Numbered from the stretch's first letter, positions 9,303 through 18,867 are shown. The stretch: DNA of 64,000 nt from Perlabentimonas sp964490015 (GCA_964490015.1 CAZBBA010000001.1:1-64000); one strand, 5' to 3'. The notes: a model not told the origin generated them from the sequence alone. Program-made: numbers and translations.

Positions 9303-10520
9303 ATGGACGCTCTGTCGAACCAAGAGATTAGTGAAAGAATATCGATTCTAAAATCGATTGTAATTTTCAAAGATATTGATGATGCTCTGCTTCACGAATT
9401 GGCCATTGCGCTTACTCCCAAAATAATATCGCCCAACGAAATACTTTTTGAGAAAGGAGAAAAGGATTACTCGCTGTACATTATAGTTACTGGCAAAGTT
9501 AAGGTTCATGTTGGGGATCATATATTTGCCCATTTCACCAGCAACCAGTTTATTGGGGAGTATGCACTACTCGACTCCACACCCCGCAGCGCTTCGGTTA
9601 CCGCTGTTGAAACAAGTAAGCTTTTGCGCTTAGATCAGAACACCTTCTTCGACCTAATAGAGAAACGTCCAGCAATATCGCAGGCCATGCTTAAAAGCCT
9701 TGTTCATAGGCTTAGAGACTACAACCAGCTTGAGGCTGAGCTTACCAAGAAGAACTTTGAGGTGGAGAGCCAGGCCAAAGAGTTGGAAAAACAGAGAACC
9801 GAGCTAGAGGCTCTTAACACTACAAAGGATAAATTCTTTGCCATTATTGCTCACGACTTGAAGAATCCCTTCAGCACTGTTCTTGGACTTAGTGAACTCC
9901 TTGCGCGCGAGTTTGAGACATTTGATTCCGATAGCCTGAAGAATTTTATCACCCAAATCTACAAGTACTCCAACAACACGTTTAACTTGTTGGAGAATCT
10001 TTTACAGTGGTCGATGGTGCAAACGGGGCGAATGCCCATGAGACCTAAGCTAGTAAATCTAAATCATATCATCGACGAGAACATCGACCTCCTCTCTGGC
10101 AATGCCGTTAACAAGGGCATAACTATCACCAAACAAACCTGCACCGAATGCTGCGCCTATGTTGATGCAAACCAGACTACAACCGTTGTGCGCAATCTAC
10201 TCTCCAACGCCATTAAGTTCACTTCAGCCGAGGGAAAAATATCTATTCAGGTTGTACCCCATGATGAGTTCTGGCAAATATCTGTAAAAGACACGGGCAT
10301 TGGCATCAGCGAGAAGGATCAGAAGAAACTGTTTTTGATTGGCTCAAATCCAAGTACAACAGGAACTCTGCAAGAAACCGGAACTGGTCTAGGCCTAATT
10401 CTATGCAAGGAATTTGTCGAGCGAAACGGCGGAAAAATCTGGGTCGAAAGTCACGTGGGAAAGGGTAGCACTTTCAACTTCACAGTGCCCAAAACGGACA
10501 AATCTGCAATCTCAATATAG
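9303..10520 (+). CDS. Cyclic-nucleotide-binding-domain histidine kinase
   Basis: A soluble 405-aa sensor kinase. Residues about 20-130 form a CRP-like cyclic nucleotide-binding domain whose phosphate-binding cassette IGEYALLDSTPRSASV retains the Glu and Arg that contact the nucleotide in the CAP/PKA family. A coiled coil leads to the HisKA box IIAHDLKNPFS (phospho-acceptor His184) and a HATPase_c domain with NAIKFT, DTGIGIS and GTGLGLILCKEF. There is no membrane segment or receiver, so phosphotransfer must go to a separate regulator, which is not adjacent. The start is fixed by the promoter at 9246-9278. The next gene begins immediately after the stop codon, so the two are likely co-transcribed. 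Confidence 0.92.
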   Translation: MDALSNQEISERISILKSIVIFKDIDDALLHELAIALTPKIISPNEILFEKGEKDYSLYIIVTGKVKVHVGDHIFAHFTSNQFIGEYALLDSTPRSASVTAVETSKLLRLDQNTFFDLIEKRPAISQAMLKSLVHRLRDYNQLEAELTKKNFEVESQAKELEKQRTELEALNTTKDKFFAIIAHDLKNPFSTVLGLSELLAREFETFDSDSLKNFITQIYKYSNNTFNLLENLLQWSMVQTGRMPMRPKLVNLNHIIDENIDLLSGNAVNKGITITKQTCTECCAYVDANQTTTVVRNLLSNAIKFTSAEGKISIQVVPHDEFWQISVKDTGIGISEKDQKKLFLIGSNPSTTGTLQETGTGLGLILCKEFVERNGGKIWVESHVGKGSTFNFTVPKTDKSAISI

Positions 10521-11624
10521 TTGCTTAAAATTGTAATAATTGGCACCAAGGGAATACCCAACACCTACGGTGGGTTCGAAGCCTTTGCGCAGCAAATATC
10601 ACAACGGCTAGCAGCAATTGGCTATCAAGTGTCGGTATATCAACCACACCCGCCGAATAAGTCTTTACCCCCCCTCAATGGGGTAGGTAGGGTTCCCGTT
10701 GAAGAGTATCGTTTTATTCCCAAGAATATTCGCCGAGTTATTTACAACCTGAAATCGCTTACATTAGCCTATAGGCAAAACCCCGATGTGGTAATCTGCT
10801 GTGGGCATAGCCCTGCGCTATTCTTCCCACTTTTTTCAAAATCATTTAGAAGAAGGATTATTGTGAACATGGATGGGCTGGAGTGGAAACGATCCAAATG
10901 GGGATTCCTTGCACAAACGCTGCTAAAAATCACCGAGGGGTTGGCCATTAAATTCACCAGTAATATAGTTGCCGATAGCAAAGCCATTCAACAATATATA
11001 AGCAATCGCTATAAAAAGCAATCGACGTACATAGCCTACGGATCGGAAGCGCCCGCTTTCGCTTACAGCGAAAGCGCACTTCAAAAACTTGGCGTTGAGG
11101 CAAAGAATTTTGGTTTAGTGATTGCGCGAATTGAACCCGAGAACGGGATTGAGCAGGCAATCCAAGCATTTTCGTTACTGGGTAAATCGCTGGTACTTGT
11201 TGGCTCAACCGATACTGCTTATGCCAAGAAGCTGCTTAAGAAATACTCGCAAAATCAACATGTAATCTTTGCCGGGGCAATATACAACATCGATTTGCTG
11301 AGCTCGCTAAGGCATTTTTGTCGTGTGTACTACCATGGCCATTCCGTGGGTGGCACCAACCCATCGCTGCTCGATGCCATGGCGGCAGGATGCACAATTA
11401 TTGCCCATAACAATCCGTTTAATAACGAAACGCTTGGCAGAGGAGGTCTTTACTTTAGAGATTCCGAATCGCTAAGCAAGGCAATTCAAAAACTCTGGGA
11501 TACTAATCCCCACTCGCTGGAGCGAATGGCAAACATCAACAAGAATAGAATTGCTAAACAATATAGTTGGTATGGGGTTACTAACAAATATGTGGATCTA
11601 ATTAAAACGATAGCATATGCATAA
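10521..11624 (+). CDS. DUF1972-type glycosyltransferase (GT4-like, rhamnosyltransferase family)
   Basis: A 367-aa GT-B glycosyltransferase, probably acting in surface polysaccharide or glycolipid assembly. The N-terminus IVIIGTKGIPNTYGGFE is diagnostic of the DUF1972 N-terminal domain; the C-terminal half has IARIEPENGIEQA, the HGHSVGGTNPSLLDAMAAG donor-binding block and later conserved segments of group 1 transferases. The gene starts with TTG directly after the TAG of the upstream kinase gene, with no in-frame ATG near, and its last 8 bases overlap the next gene. Two short palindromic segments occur inside it: TACCCC/GGGGTA around 10666-10685 and a perfect 10-bp stem at 11054-11076. The first falls in a Pro/Gly-rich stretch that looks like extra sequence relative to the family. 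The acceptor sugar is unknown. Confidence 0.85.
   Translation: MLKIVIIGTKGIPNTYGGFEAFAQQISQRLAAIGYQVSVYQPHPPNKSLPPLNGVGRVPVEEYRFIPKNIRRVIYNLKSLTLAYRQNPDVVICCGHSPALFFPLFSKSFRRRIIVNMDGLEWKRSKWGFLAQTLLKITEGLAIKFTSNIVADSKAIQQYISNRYKKQSTYIAYGSEAPAFAYSESALQKLGVEAKNFGLVIARIEPENGIEQAIQAFSLLGKSLVLVGSTDTAYAKKLLKKYSQNQHVIFAGAIYNIDLLSSLRHFCRVYYHGHSVGGTNPSLLDAMAAGCTIIAHNNPFNNETLGRGGLYFRDSESLSKAIQKLWDTNPHSLERMANINKNRIAKQYSWYGVTNKYVDLIKTIAYA
11054..11076. repeat. Perfect 10-bp hairpin inside the glycosyltransferase gene
   Basis: CGCTTTCGCT and its exact reverse complement AGCGAAAGCG are separated by only 3 nt within coding sequence (encoded AFAYSESA). It has no T tract, so it is not a canonical terminator. 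It could be chance, a small palindromic insertion or an mRNA structure. Confidence 0.6.
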
Positions 11625-12027
11625 AAACCTGCCAATAGTATTGATTATTGCAGTTGCGCTAATCATGGGCCTTGCCCTTAGCAGCTGCACCTCAAGCAAA
11701 AAAATTGCGCGATTCGAAAACTTCGATGATTTCTACGGCAAGTTTCACAGCGATTCCATATTTCAGCTTTCGCGCGTAAACTTTCCGTTAAAAGGTAAGA
11801 AGATTGACTCCTCGGGCGAGCAAAACTGGAGCAAGGAGAATTGGAGCGTGCTAACAATCCCCGTTTACGATGTGGATACTACCGTGTTTAAGGTTCGTTA
11901 TGAGCACTCCAACATGGTTTTTTCCCAGAAATCGTGGATCGAGAACTCTGGTTTTAGCGTGGAGCATCGATTCGAACTAATCAAACGAAAGTGGTACCTT
12001 GTTTACGCGTTGGAGGTCAATTTGTAA
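11617..12027 (+). CDS. Small lipoprotein, unknown function
   Basis: A 136-aa predicted lipoprotein. A hydrophobic signal segment ends in the lipobox LALSSC, so the mature protein would be lipid-anchored in the cell envelope. The mature part is predicted beta-rich with a Trp-rich centre (NWSKENWSVLTIPVYD). The sequence vaguely resembles DUF4348-like Bacteroidota lipoproteins, but this is not firm. Its start overlaps the end of the glycosyltransferase gene by 8 bases, implying translational coupling and a link to surface glycan work. It is convergent with the acyltransferase gene, 21 bp away. Confidence 0.75.
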   Translation: MHKNLPIVLIIAVALIMGLALSSCTSSKKIARFENFDDFYGKFHSDSIFQLSRVNFPLKGKKIDSSGEQNWSKENWSVLTIPVYDVDTTVFKVRYEHSNMVFSQKSWIENSGFSVEHRFELIKRKWYLVYALEVNL

Positions 12028-12048
12028 GATTTTTAGGAGATATCTTCA

Positions 12049-12948
12049 CTACGCATCGGATATTGGCTTTGCGAATCGCCATCGGCGGTGCGACCACAAC
12101 CAATCCTCGGGTTTTCTCCTGATTACCTCCTCAAGTTTCATTGCGTATATCCTTGTTATTTCTCCAACCGCCATTTCCGATGGGTTTTCGACCAGTTTGG
12201 TGATCTCAACCTCGTAGAGCCCCCTTTTCACTCTTCTTATATCGATATAAAAAATGGGTAGGTTGAAGAGTTTTGAGTACTTCTCGGGGCCATGGAGAAA
12301 GGGCGTATTCCAACCAAAAAAATCGATCCAGTAGGCATAATCGAGGCTTTTCTTTACTGTATTCTGATCGGCAGCCATTACAAATACTGTTCGGTTGTCA
12401 ATATTCGCCTCAAACCCGGCCAAAGTATTCTCGATGGATGCTAGCTTAGTCCCAAATTTCCGGCGACTAGCTCTTACAAAACCATCAATTATGGGATTAC
12501 TCAACTTTTTGTAGAAAGCCACAACTTGAGCGTTAATCTGTCCGCTAGCCGAAAGGCTGCCCCACTCCCAGTTGGCAATATGGCCTGTAAGACCAAGCAC
12601 ACTCTGCCCCGAGTTAAGGTATGGTTCAATAATCTCAGGATTTAGCACGCGATGCCGTTTTACAACCTGCTTATGCGACATAAAAAAAGCCTTTACCCCT
12701 TCAATAAAAACATCGGAGATATTCCGATAGATTTGCTTTATTAAACTGCATTTCTCAGCATTTGAAAGGAATGGGTAGGCTTTGGCTAAATTTTCTTTTA
12801 TCACATCAAGCCTATACCTGAATACTCTGTGCAGCAAAAAGCTAAAAAAATCGGAGAAAAGGTATAACACCCTGAAGGGCATTATGCCAATGAGAAAAAT
12901 CCCAATAAAAAAGGCTATGGCGGTGAGAAATCGAAAAAATGAAGTCAT
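12049..12948 (-). CDS. LpxL/HtrB-like lysophospholipid/lipid A acyltransferase
   Basis: A 299-aa acyltransferase anchored by an N-terminal membrane helix (FLTAIAFFIGIFLIGIMPF). The catalytic HX4(D/E) motif is visible as GHIANWEWG, and downstream are AADQNTVKKS and the C-terminal EEVIRRKPEDWLWSHRRW block typical of the family, which transfers a secondary acyl chain to lipid A precursors. In Bacteroidota the same family also includes ornithine-lipid-type acyltransferases, so the acceptor is not certain. ATG at 12948 is chosen because it places the membrane anchor at the N-terminus; the 24-residue upstream extension is unlike the family. Confidence 0.9.
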   Translation of the reverse strand: MTSFFRFLTAIAFFIGIFLIGIMPFRVLYLFSDFFSFLLHRVFRYRLDVIKENLAKAYPFLSNAEKCSLIKQIYRNISDVFIEGVKAFFMSHKQVVKRHRVLNPEIIEPYLNSGQSVLGLTGHIANWEWGSLSASGQINAQVVAFYKKLSNPIIDGFVRASRRKFGTKLASIENTLAGFEANIDNRTVFVMAADQNTVKKSLDYAYWIDFFGWNTPFLHGPEKYSKLFNLPIFYIDIRRVKRGLYEVEITKLVENPSEMAVGEITRIYAMKLEEVIRRKPEDWLWSHRRWRFAKPISDA

Positions 12949-13134
12949 GATATACTTTAAAATGGGCAAAGCGGGTAAAAAGGAAAATATTCTTCCCGGG
13001 ACAAATCCCGCATTTGGCAATCATTGCTGTTGCGAATAGCGATATAGAAAAGCCATGCGGGATAAATCGAACATTGGCTTTGTACGACATCAAATACTCA
13101 AGGTTACAGCAACAAAAAATTGCCGGGGAACAAA

Positions 13135-15444
13135 CTATTTACCTGAAATCCGAATTCCTAAAACCGTTACATCATCAATTTGGTAAAACCCTCGTTTCCA
13201 TTGCTCAAATTCGCACTCAAAATTGTCCTTCTGCGTGTTAAGTGTTTCAGCACAGCTATCGAGTATAAGCTGGTGAAAGCGTTTAACCCCAAATTTTCCT
13301 GAGGTTCCAAACTGATCGTAATAACCGTCGGTTGAGAGGTATACTAATATTTCTTTACCCGAAATATCGACTATGTGGTTTTGAAATGGATTTTTAATGG
13401 GCGATATCCCCACGGGCATTATATCGTTCTTAATCTCCCACAGGGAATAACCCCCTTGATTCAACTTGTGCGAATGGGCATTAAAATTAATCATCTCATT
13501 ATCTTCGGCCACTATCCATAGGGGAATTCCTGCACCAGCATATTGCAACTCGTGGGTGCGAGTATTAAGCGTGCAAATGGCCATATCCATTCCATCCTTA
13601 TGTTGCTGACTAGGATCGTTTTGGCTTAGCGCCTCAATCACGCTTTCGCGCAAATACCCTAGAATTTCACTTGGTTTGGTAACCCTATGCCTATTCACCA
13701 CATCGTTGAGAGCGGTTATGCCTAAAATGCTCATAAAGGCACCGGGAACACCATGACCAGTGCAATCGGCCACGCAAAAAATTTGAAACTCATTAAACGT
13801 TGTAGCCCAGTAAAAATCGCCGCTCACCAGCTCGCAGGGGTTCATTATCACAAAGAAATCGGGGCTAATTTGCTGAAGATTTTTGGGTGAGGGCAAGATG
13901 GCCGCCTGAATGCTCTGGGCATACCTAAGGCTATCGGTAAGCTGATGGTGAATGGTTTCGATTTGCTCCTTTTGCGACACCACCATATCGCGCTGAGCGG
14001 CAATCTCGTCGCGCTGAGCCAGAATCTCTTCATTGGCATGATGCAAATCGCGGTTCTGCTCCATTATCAAATCCTGATTATGCGCTAGCAGCAGATTTGC
14101 CCTCTTCCTGTGCAGTAAGAGTTGATATAAAAAAATTGAAAGTATAAGAACTGCTATAAATCCTGCAAGAACTGTAATAATCAGGTAATTCTGACGCTTA
14201 CGCTGAGCCTTTAAAAAGTCAATCTCCTGCTGCTTCCTCTCGGTTTCGTACTGGGTTTGTATCTCGGCTATTGCCTTAGTACGCTCCTCGTTCTGGATGC
14301 TATCGCGGGTTTGTGAGTATACTTGGGAATAGTATGCGGCCTCATCGAAATTCTCGAGCGAACGGTTAACAAGAACAAGCACCTCGGCAATGTAATTTTT
14401 AAGAGGCAACACCCGCATCTGTTCAGCCACGATAAAGGCCTGTAAGGCATTTTCCCTTGCCAGGCCAAACAGCTGCTGCCGCTTGCTATGCGCAACATTA
14501 GCGCGAGTTGCCTGCTTATCGTAAAGCCGTGCCAGATTAACCTGTACGATGGCTACACCATACGAATCGCCCAACTTGCGATCAATCACAAGGGCCTTCG
14601 CAAGGTAGTCGATAGCCTTTTCCAGCTCATCGACTTCCATGTAAGTGTTGGCTAAGTTTGTGTATGCAGTTGAAATACCTTGCTGATCGTTTAAGTCTAT
14701 CCTAATTTCCAGTAGATTATGGAAAAAATCAAGGGCTTTACTAAAATCCTTCTTTTGGTAGAATATTCCGCCCAGGGTATTCAAGCAGTTTGCCTGTCCA
14801 CGTTTATTGGCCGATTTAGCAAATAGCTCATCCGCTTTTAGCAGAGAGGTAGTTGCATCATCGAGATTTTGCTGAAAGTAATTGAGATTTCCAATGCCCA
14901 AATAGCAGTTGGCCATACCTTCGATATCCTTTTCTATATCGTATAAGCGAAGGGCATTGTAGTAACTTTCCATCGCCTCTTGAAAATTGCCCAAGGTGGT
15001 GTGGGCAATGCCAATATTTACAAAAAGTTTGGCTTTAGCATAACCAACTTCTTTAGATAAATTGGGATTGCGGTGAATATCAACTGCATCGTATAGTTCG
15101 GCTGCCCTGATATAGTAATCGATGGCCTCAGCAAAGCTACTTTTGAAGTAGTAAAAATTACCTCGGTTACGAGTAATATCGCCCAGAGCCATTTGAGCCC
15201 AACCCTCACTCCCCCCATCTTGCTCAACAAGAGCCTGTGCGCGGCTGAGGTAAAATAGCGCTGAATCGTTCTGTTGGCGTGAATATATATCGCTTATGTC
15301 GATATAAATGGTAATGGTTACCGAGTCGGATTGCGGTGAGTTGAGGCTTTGCAGCAACTCGGCTAACTTACTCCCCTGACCAGCAGAATATAGGCTGTAG
15401 CCCAACAGAAAGGCATTACAGATGATGAACCTAAGTGTTTTCAT
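13135..15444 (-). CDS. TPR-domain SpoIIE/PP2C-type serine/threonine phosphatase (copy 1)
   Basis: A 769-aa protein with an N-terminal signal segment (IICNAFLLGYSLYSAGQ), about seven TPR-like repeats over residues 60-400, one membrane helix (VLAGFIAVLILSIFLY), a coiled coil, and a C-terminal SpoIIE phosphatase domain from about 510. Metal-ligand motifs look intact: VSGDFYWA, VADCTGHGVPGAFMS, DGMDMA, STDGYYDQ and IDDVTVLGI. The TPRs would lie outside the membrane and the phosphatase in the cytoplasm, probably acting on an anti-sigma antagonist or similar phosphoprotein. No anti-sigma gene is adjacent. It is a close paralogue of the gene at 29585-31861, with long identical catalytic segments. 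Confidence 0.93.
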   Translation of the reverse strand: MKTLRFIICNAFLLGYSLYSAGQGSKLAELLQSLNSPQSDSVTITIYIDISDIYSRQQNDSALFYLSRAQALVEQDGGSEGWAQMALGDITRNRGNFYYFKSSFAEAIDYYIRAAELYDAVDIHRNPNLSKEVGYAKAKLFVNIGIAHTTLGNFQEAMESYYNALRLYDIEKDIEGMANCYLGIGNLNYFQQNLDDATTSLLKADELFAKSANKRGQANCLNTLGGIFYQKKDFSKALDFFHNLLEIRIDLNDQQGISTAYTNLANTYMEVDELEKAIDYLAKALVIDRKLGDSYGVAIVQVNLARLYDKQATRANVAHSKRQQLFGLARENALQAFIVAEQMRVLPLKNYIAEVLVLVNRSLENFDEAAYYSQVYSQTRDSIQNEERTKAIAEIQTQYETERKQQEIDFLKAQRKRQNYLIITVLAGFIAVLILSIFLYQLLLHRKRANLLLAHNQDLIMEQNRDLHHANEEILAQRDEIAAQRDMVVSQKEQIETIHHQLTDSLRYAQSIQAAILPSPKNLQQISPDFFVIMNPCELVSGDFYWATTFNEFQIFCVADCTGHGVPGAFMSILGITALNDVVNRHRVTKPSEILGYLRESVIEALSQNDPSQQHKDGMDMAICTLNTRTHELQYAGAGIPLWIVAEDNEMINFNAHSHKLNQGGYSLWEIKNDIMPVGISPIKNPFQNHIVDISGKEILVYLSTDGYYDQFGTSGKFGVKRFHQLILDSCAETLNTQKDNFECEFEQWKRGFYQIDDVTVLGIRISGK

Positions 15445-15772
15445 AAAAAATCAAACTTTAGCAGAAGAGATACATGGCTTTAAAGCAAATATAGATAAAT
15501 AACAACCATAATAACCAGTAATAATCTACTAACAAGATTTTTAAGAACTTTTTTTGACAAACAGCTAATCGGTATAAGTTCTACAGACAAATTCTATACA
15601 TTAAAAAAAACTCCTAAATAAAAAACGTTAATATAATAGTAAAACCAACAACTACCTGAGATAGTGATTCAAATCACCCAACTTTAAAACTACACTAACG
15701 TTTGAATTCATTATATTTATAAACTCGATATGAAAATATTTAACCTTAATGACAAACCAAAAATACTTAGCC
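15445..15772. other. AT-rich divergent intergenic region
   Basis: The 328 bp between the phosphatase and the methyl-accepting protein is strongly AT-rich and holds no gene. It contains the -7 element of the phosphatase gene at 15486-15493. No clear promoter for the rightward gene and no strong hairpin were seen. Confidence 0.6.
15486..15493 (-). promoter_or_regulatory. Putative -7 promoter element of TPR-SpoIIE gene copy 1
   Basis: On the minus strand this reads TATATTTG, matching TAnnTTTG, with a predicted leader of about 35 nt to the start at 15444. No good TTTG -33 box is seen at the right distance, so support is partial. Confidence 0.45.
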
Positions 15773-17527
15773 ATGAGATGGAAAGATTTAAAACTAGGAA
15801 CTAAGTTAACCATTGGATTTGGATCGTTGATTGTTCTTGTTGCAATTGTAGGATTAATTACCCTCTACCAGCTTCGCAGCGTTGAAAACAAAGCCGAGGC
15901 GCTTACCTCGGAGTTTATTCCTCTGACCGAAGTGGCTAATCAGATTGCATTTGCTGCGCAACGAGCCATGTACGCCCAAAGGGGATACAGATACACCGAG
16001 AGCGAAGCTTTTCTGAAGGAAGGACAGGAACACCTGAAATCGTTACGACAGCTACTGGGCGATGCAGAAAACCTAACTTCGAAGTTCAAATCACTTGAGC
16101 AGTTTAAGGGATCAGTTGTATCAACACGAAATGCGCTTGATGAATATGAGGGTTACTTTAACGAAACGGTTCAGGTTAACGGTCGCCTTACAACCATTAG
16201 GCGAAATCTAAGCGACATTGCCACTAAAGTAATGACCAATAACGATCCGCGACTGGTTGCCAGAATAAAACAGGCCAACGAGGCCTTTTACTACGAAGCC
16301 TTATACCGGTTAGACGAGAAGAACGAGACCATTGACAGGTCCATAAGTATTACCGAAAATTTACTGACCTACAACGATTTGTCAGACGACCTTTCGGGTA
16401 GTATGAGAAACTACCTGCAAAACCTCAAGGATTTTAAAACCAACCGGTTACGTGTTGTAGAATTGGGGGCACTGCGCCGTACCTCCTCCAATATGCTACT
16501 CGACGAGTTCTTTAACGTGGCGCATGAGGGAATGAACTCGAATAGGCAAATGGCCGACGAATCCATCGAGAGCATAATTTCTGCTCGTATAACCTTTATA
16601 ATGGGAATAATCCTTTTCTTTGTTCTTGGCGTTATTGCCGCAATGTATATAACCTCCACCATAACCTCGCCCATCAAGAACAGCGTTAAATTTGCTCAGG
16701 AGATTGCCGATGGAAACCTAACTACCACGATTGAAACCGATCAGCAGGACGAGGTTGGGGTACTGATGCAATCCATGCAGTCGATGGGCGATAAGTTGAA
16801 CGATGTAATCAGCGAAATACTCTCATACTCCGAGATGATAACCAATGCTGGTACGCAGATTAACTCATCGGCACAATCGCTCTCATCGGGATCGAGCGAG
16901 CAGGCCAGTTCAACGGAGGAGGTATCCTCATCGATGGAGCAAATGGCAGCCAATATTCAGCAGAACACCGACAATGCTAAGCAAACCGAAACCATTTCGC
17001 TTAAGGCTCTCGACAGCATAAGGAAAGGAAATTCAGCAGCCGTTCAGAGCGCGGAGACAATGAAAAGCATTGCCGAAAAGATATCAATTATCAACGATAT
17101 TGCATTCCAAACCAATATCCTAGCGCTAAATGCAGCCGTTGAGGCGGCTCGCGCAGGCGAGCATGGAAAAGGCTTTGCCGTGGTTGCGGCCGAGGTTCGC
17201 AAGCTGGCGGAGCGTAGCCGGGTTGCCGCCGACGATATTATCCGCTTGTCGAACGAGGGGGTAGTTGTGTCGGAGGAAGCTGGTAGAATGCTTTCGGATA
17301 TTGTTCCCGATGTTGAAAAAACAGCGCGACTTGTTCAGGAGATTGCCGCGGCAAGCATTGAGCAGAGCTCAGGCGCCGAGCAGGTTAACAGCGCAATTCA
17401 AAGCCTAAATATTGTTACCCAGCAGAACGCCGCTGCCAGCGAGGAGATGGCTTCGAGTGCACAGGAGCTTTCCGAGCGTGCCGATAGAATGAACGAGCTG
17501 GTGTCGTACTTTAAAACCCGACGATAG
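15773..17527 (+). CDS. Methyl-accepting chemotaxis protein
   Basis: A 584-aa transmembrane chemoreceptor-type protein. An N-terminal helix (LTIGFGSLIVLVAIVGLITL), a predicted four-helix-bundle extracytoplasmic sensor of about 240 residues and a second helix (FIMGIILFFVLGVIAAMYI) lead to a HAMP domain and the cytoplasmic signalling region. The kinase-contact hairpin is clear from about residue 442 (QTNILALNAAVEAARAGEHG then FAVVAAEVRKLAERS). It should bind a CheA/CheW-type complex, but no che gene is in the window. ATG 15773 gives MRWKDLKLGTKL, a usual family start; ATG 15749, eight codons earlier, is possible. Confidence 0.93.
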   Translation: MRWKDLKLGTKLTIGFGSLIVLVAIVGLITLYQLRSVENKAEALTSEFIPLTEVANQIAFAAQRAMYAQRGYRYTESEAFLKEGQEHLKSLRQLLGDAENLTSKFKSLEQFKGSVVSTRNALDEYEGYFNETVQVNGRLTTIRRNLSDIATKVMTNNDPRLVARIKQANEAFYYEALYRLDEKNETIDRSISITENLLTYNDLSDDLSGSMRNYLQNLKDFKTNRLRVVELGALRRTSSNMLLDEFFNVAHEGMNSNRQMADESIESIISARITFIMGIILFFVLGVIAAMYITSTITSPIKNSVKFAQEIADGNLTTTIETDQQDEVGVLMQSMQSMGDKLNDVISEILSYSEMITNAGTQINSSAQSLSSGSSEQASSTEEVSSSMEQMAANIQQNTDNAKQTETISLKALDSIRKGNSAAVQSAETMKSIAEKISIINDIAFQTNILALNAAVEAARAGEHGKGFAVVAAEVRKLAERSRVAADDIIRLSNEGVVVSEEAGRMLSDIVPDVEKTARLVQEIAAASIEQSSGAEQVNSAIQSLNIVTQQNAAASEEMASSAQELSERADRMNELVSYFKTRR

Positions 17528-17549
17528 TTTATGTGCTGACAAAAGATTC

Positions 17550-17557
17550 TACTTTTG
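17550..17557 (+). promoter_or_regulatory. Putative -7 promoter element of porin-like gene
   Basis: TACTTTTG matches TAnnTTTG, 44 nt upstream of the ATG at 17602. A weak TTTA lies 18 nt further upstream. It supports the start at 17602 over the longer open frame from 17533, which overlaps this element. Confidence 0.5.
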
Positions 17558-17601
17558 CAGACATTAATATCAACATAGTTTTTAAACCGAAATACAACAA
17601 C

Positions 17602-18846
17602 ATGACTCTACAAAAAACAACTATTACAGCACTTATTTTGCTGCTTTCCTATGCCCTTTCGGCACAGGAACAGGTCCCTGAGAGCAAGATCAAAAAGACA
17701 TTCTACGGCTGGGCCGCATGGGAGGTATTCTCCGATAGCCGCAAATCGCGCGAGGGGCGCGACGGAGAACTATACTTTTACCCTTTGGCAGAGGTGCTAG
17801 ATGTGAATGGCAACGACATAAACGCGGTTAGAACATTAACCATGCTATCGATATCCTCAAGACTGGGCTACAGAATTGAGGGTTTTGAAGTTTTTGGCGC
17901 CAAGGGAATGTCGATGGTTGAGGGGGATTTTTACGGAACCAACCAGGATAATATTAACCTGTTGCGAATTCGTCACGCCATGATTAGGCTAAGCTGGGAG
18001 AATAGCCAGCTACTAACTGGGATGTACTCGCACCCATCAATAATCGACGAGGCAATTCCATCCACGGTATCGTTTGGTGCAGGTGCACCATTCCATGCAC
18101 TAAACCGTGCCCCGCAGATTAGGTTTACTTACAATATCACCTCTAGTATCAAGGTTTTGGGAGCTTCCTTAATAAACTCGTACCACCGTTCGGCTGGTGC
18201 CTATGAGGCTCAGCGGAACTCCGGTAAACCCGAGTTTTTTGGTCAAGTTTCTGCAAAAATCGACAACACGTTTATGTTTGGCGTGTCGGCCAGCTACAAG
18301 TGGCTTAGGCCAAGAATGGAGTTTACATCGGGTGGCGACAGGTATAAAACCGAAAAGGAGCTGAGCTCGTTCTACACTCACGCTTTCGCACTGCTGAAAC
18401 TATCGGATTTTACGCTTAAAGCGGCTGGGTACTACGGCGAAGAGCTAACGTTCCTAAACATGATTGGAGGTTATGGTAAGATAACGGGATCCGATGGCCT
18501 GTACGGCGATTACGATTATACCAGCCTTAACACGCTAAGCATATGGCTTGATGCCAACTACAAATTGGATAAATTTAACCTTGGCCTATTTGGTGGTTAC
18601 CAATCGTTACTAGGTGCCAACGACAACTACACAGGAATTGCTAGTGCTACCAACGATAACCTGAGCCATGTATACCGCATTTCGCCCCGAGTATCATATA
18701 CCGTAGAAAAGCTAACATTTGCCTTTGAGTATATGCTAACTGGTGCGGTGTATGGCAAAGAGTGGGACGAGAAGAGAGTGGTTACCGCAGCAAACGATCC
18801 CGTTTTGAATCACCGGTTAATATTATTGACACGATACGCGTTTTAG
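17602..18846 (+). CDS. Outer-membrane porin-like beta-barrel protein
   Basis: A 414-aa secreted protein with a clear signal peptide (TALILLLSYALSAQ, then EQ). The mature sequence alternates aromatic and polar residues in about 14-16 amphipathic beta segments with Gly/Asn/Asp-rich turns, and ends in a strand with terminal Phe (LTRYAF), as in outer-membrane barrels. No enzymatic motif is visible. The upstream gene is the chemoreceptor and a strong terminator follows. Substrate and exact porin family are not recognised. Confidence 0.7.
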   Translation: MTLQKTTITALILLLSYALSAQEQVPESKIKKTFYGWAAWEVFSDSRKSREGRDGELYFYPLAEVLDVNGNDINAVRTLTMLSISSRLGYRIEGFEVFGAKGMSMVEGDFYGTNQDNINLLRIRHAMIRLSWENSQLLTGMYSHPSIIDEAIPSTVSFGAGAPFHALNRAPQIRFTYNITSSIKVLGASLINSYHRSAGAYEAQRNSGKPEFFGQVSAKIDNTFMFGVSASYKWLRPRMEFTSGGDRYKTEKELSSFYTHAFALLKLSDFTLKAAGYYGEELTFLNMIGGYGKITGSDGLYGDYDYTSLNTLSIWLDANYKLDKFNLGLFGGYQSLLGANDNYTGIASATNDNLSHVYRISPRVSYTVEKLTFAFEYMLTGAVYGKEWDEKRVVTAANDPVLNHRLILLTRYAF

Positions 18847-18867
18847 CGAATACCCGTTATATTTTAC

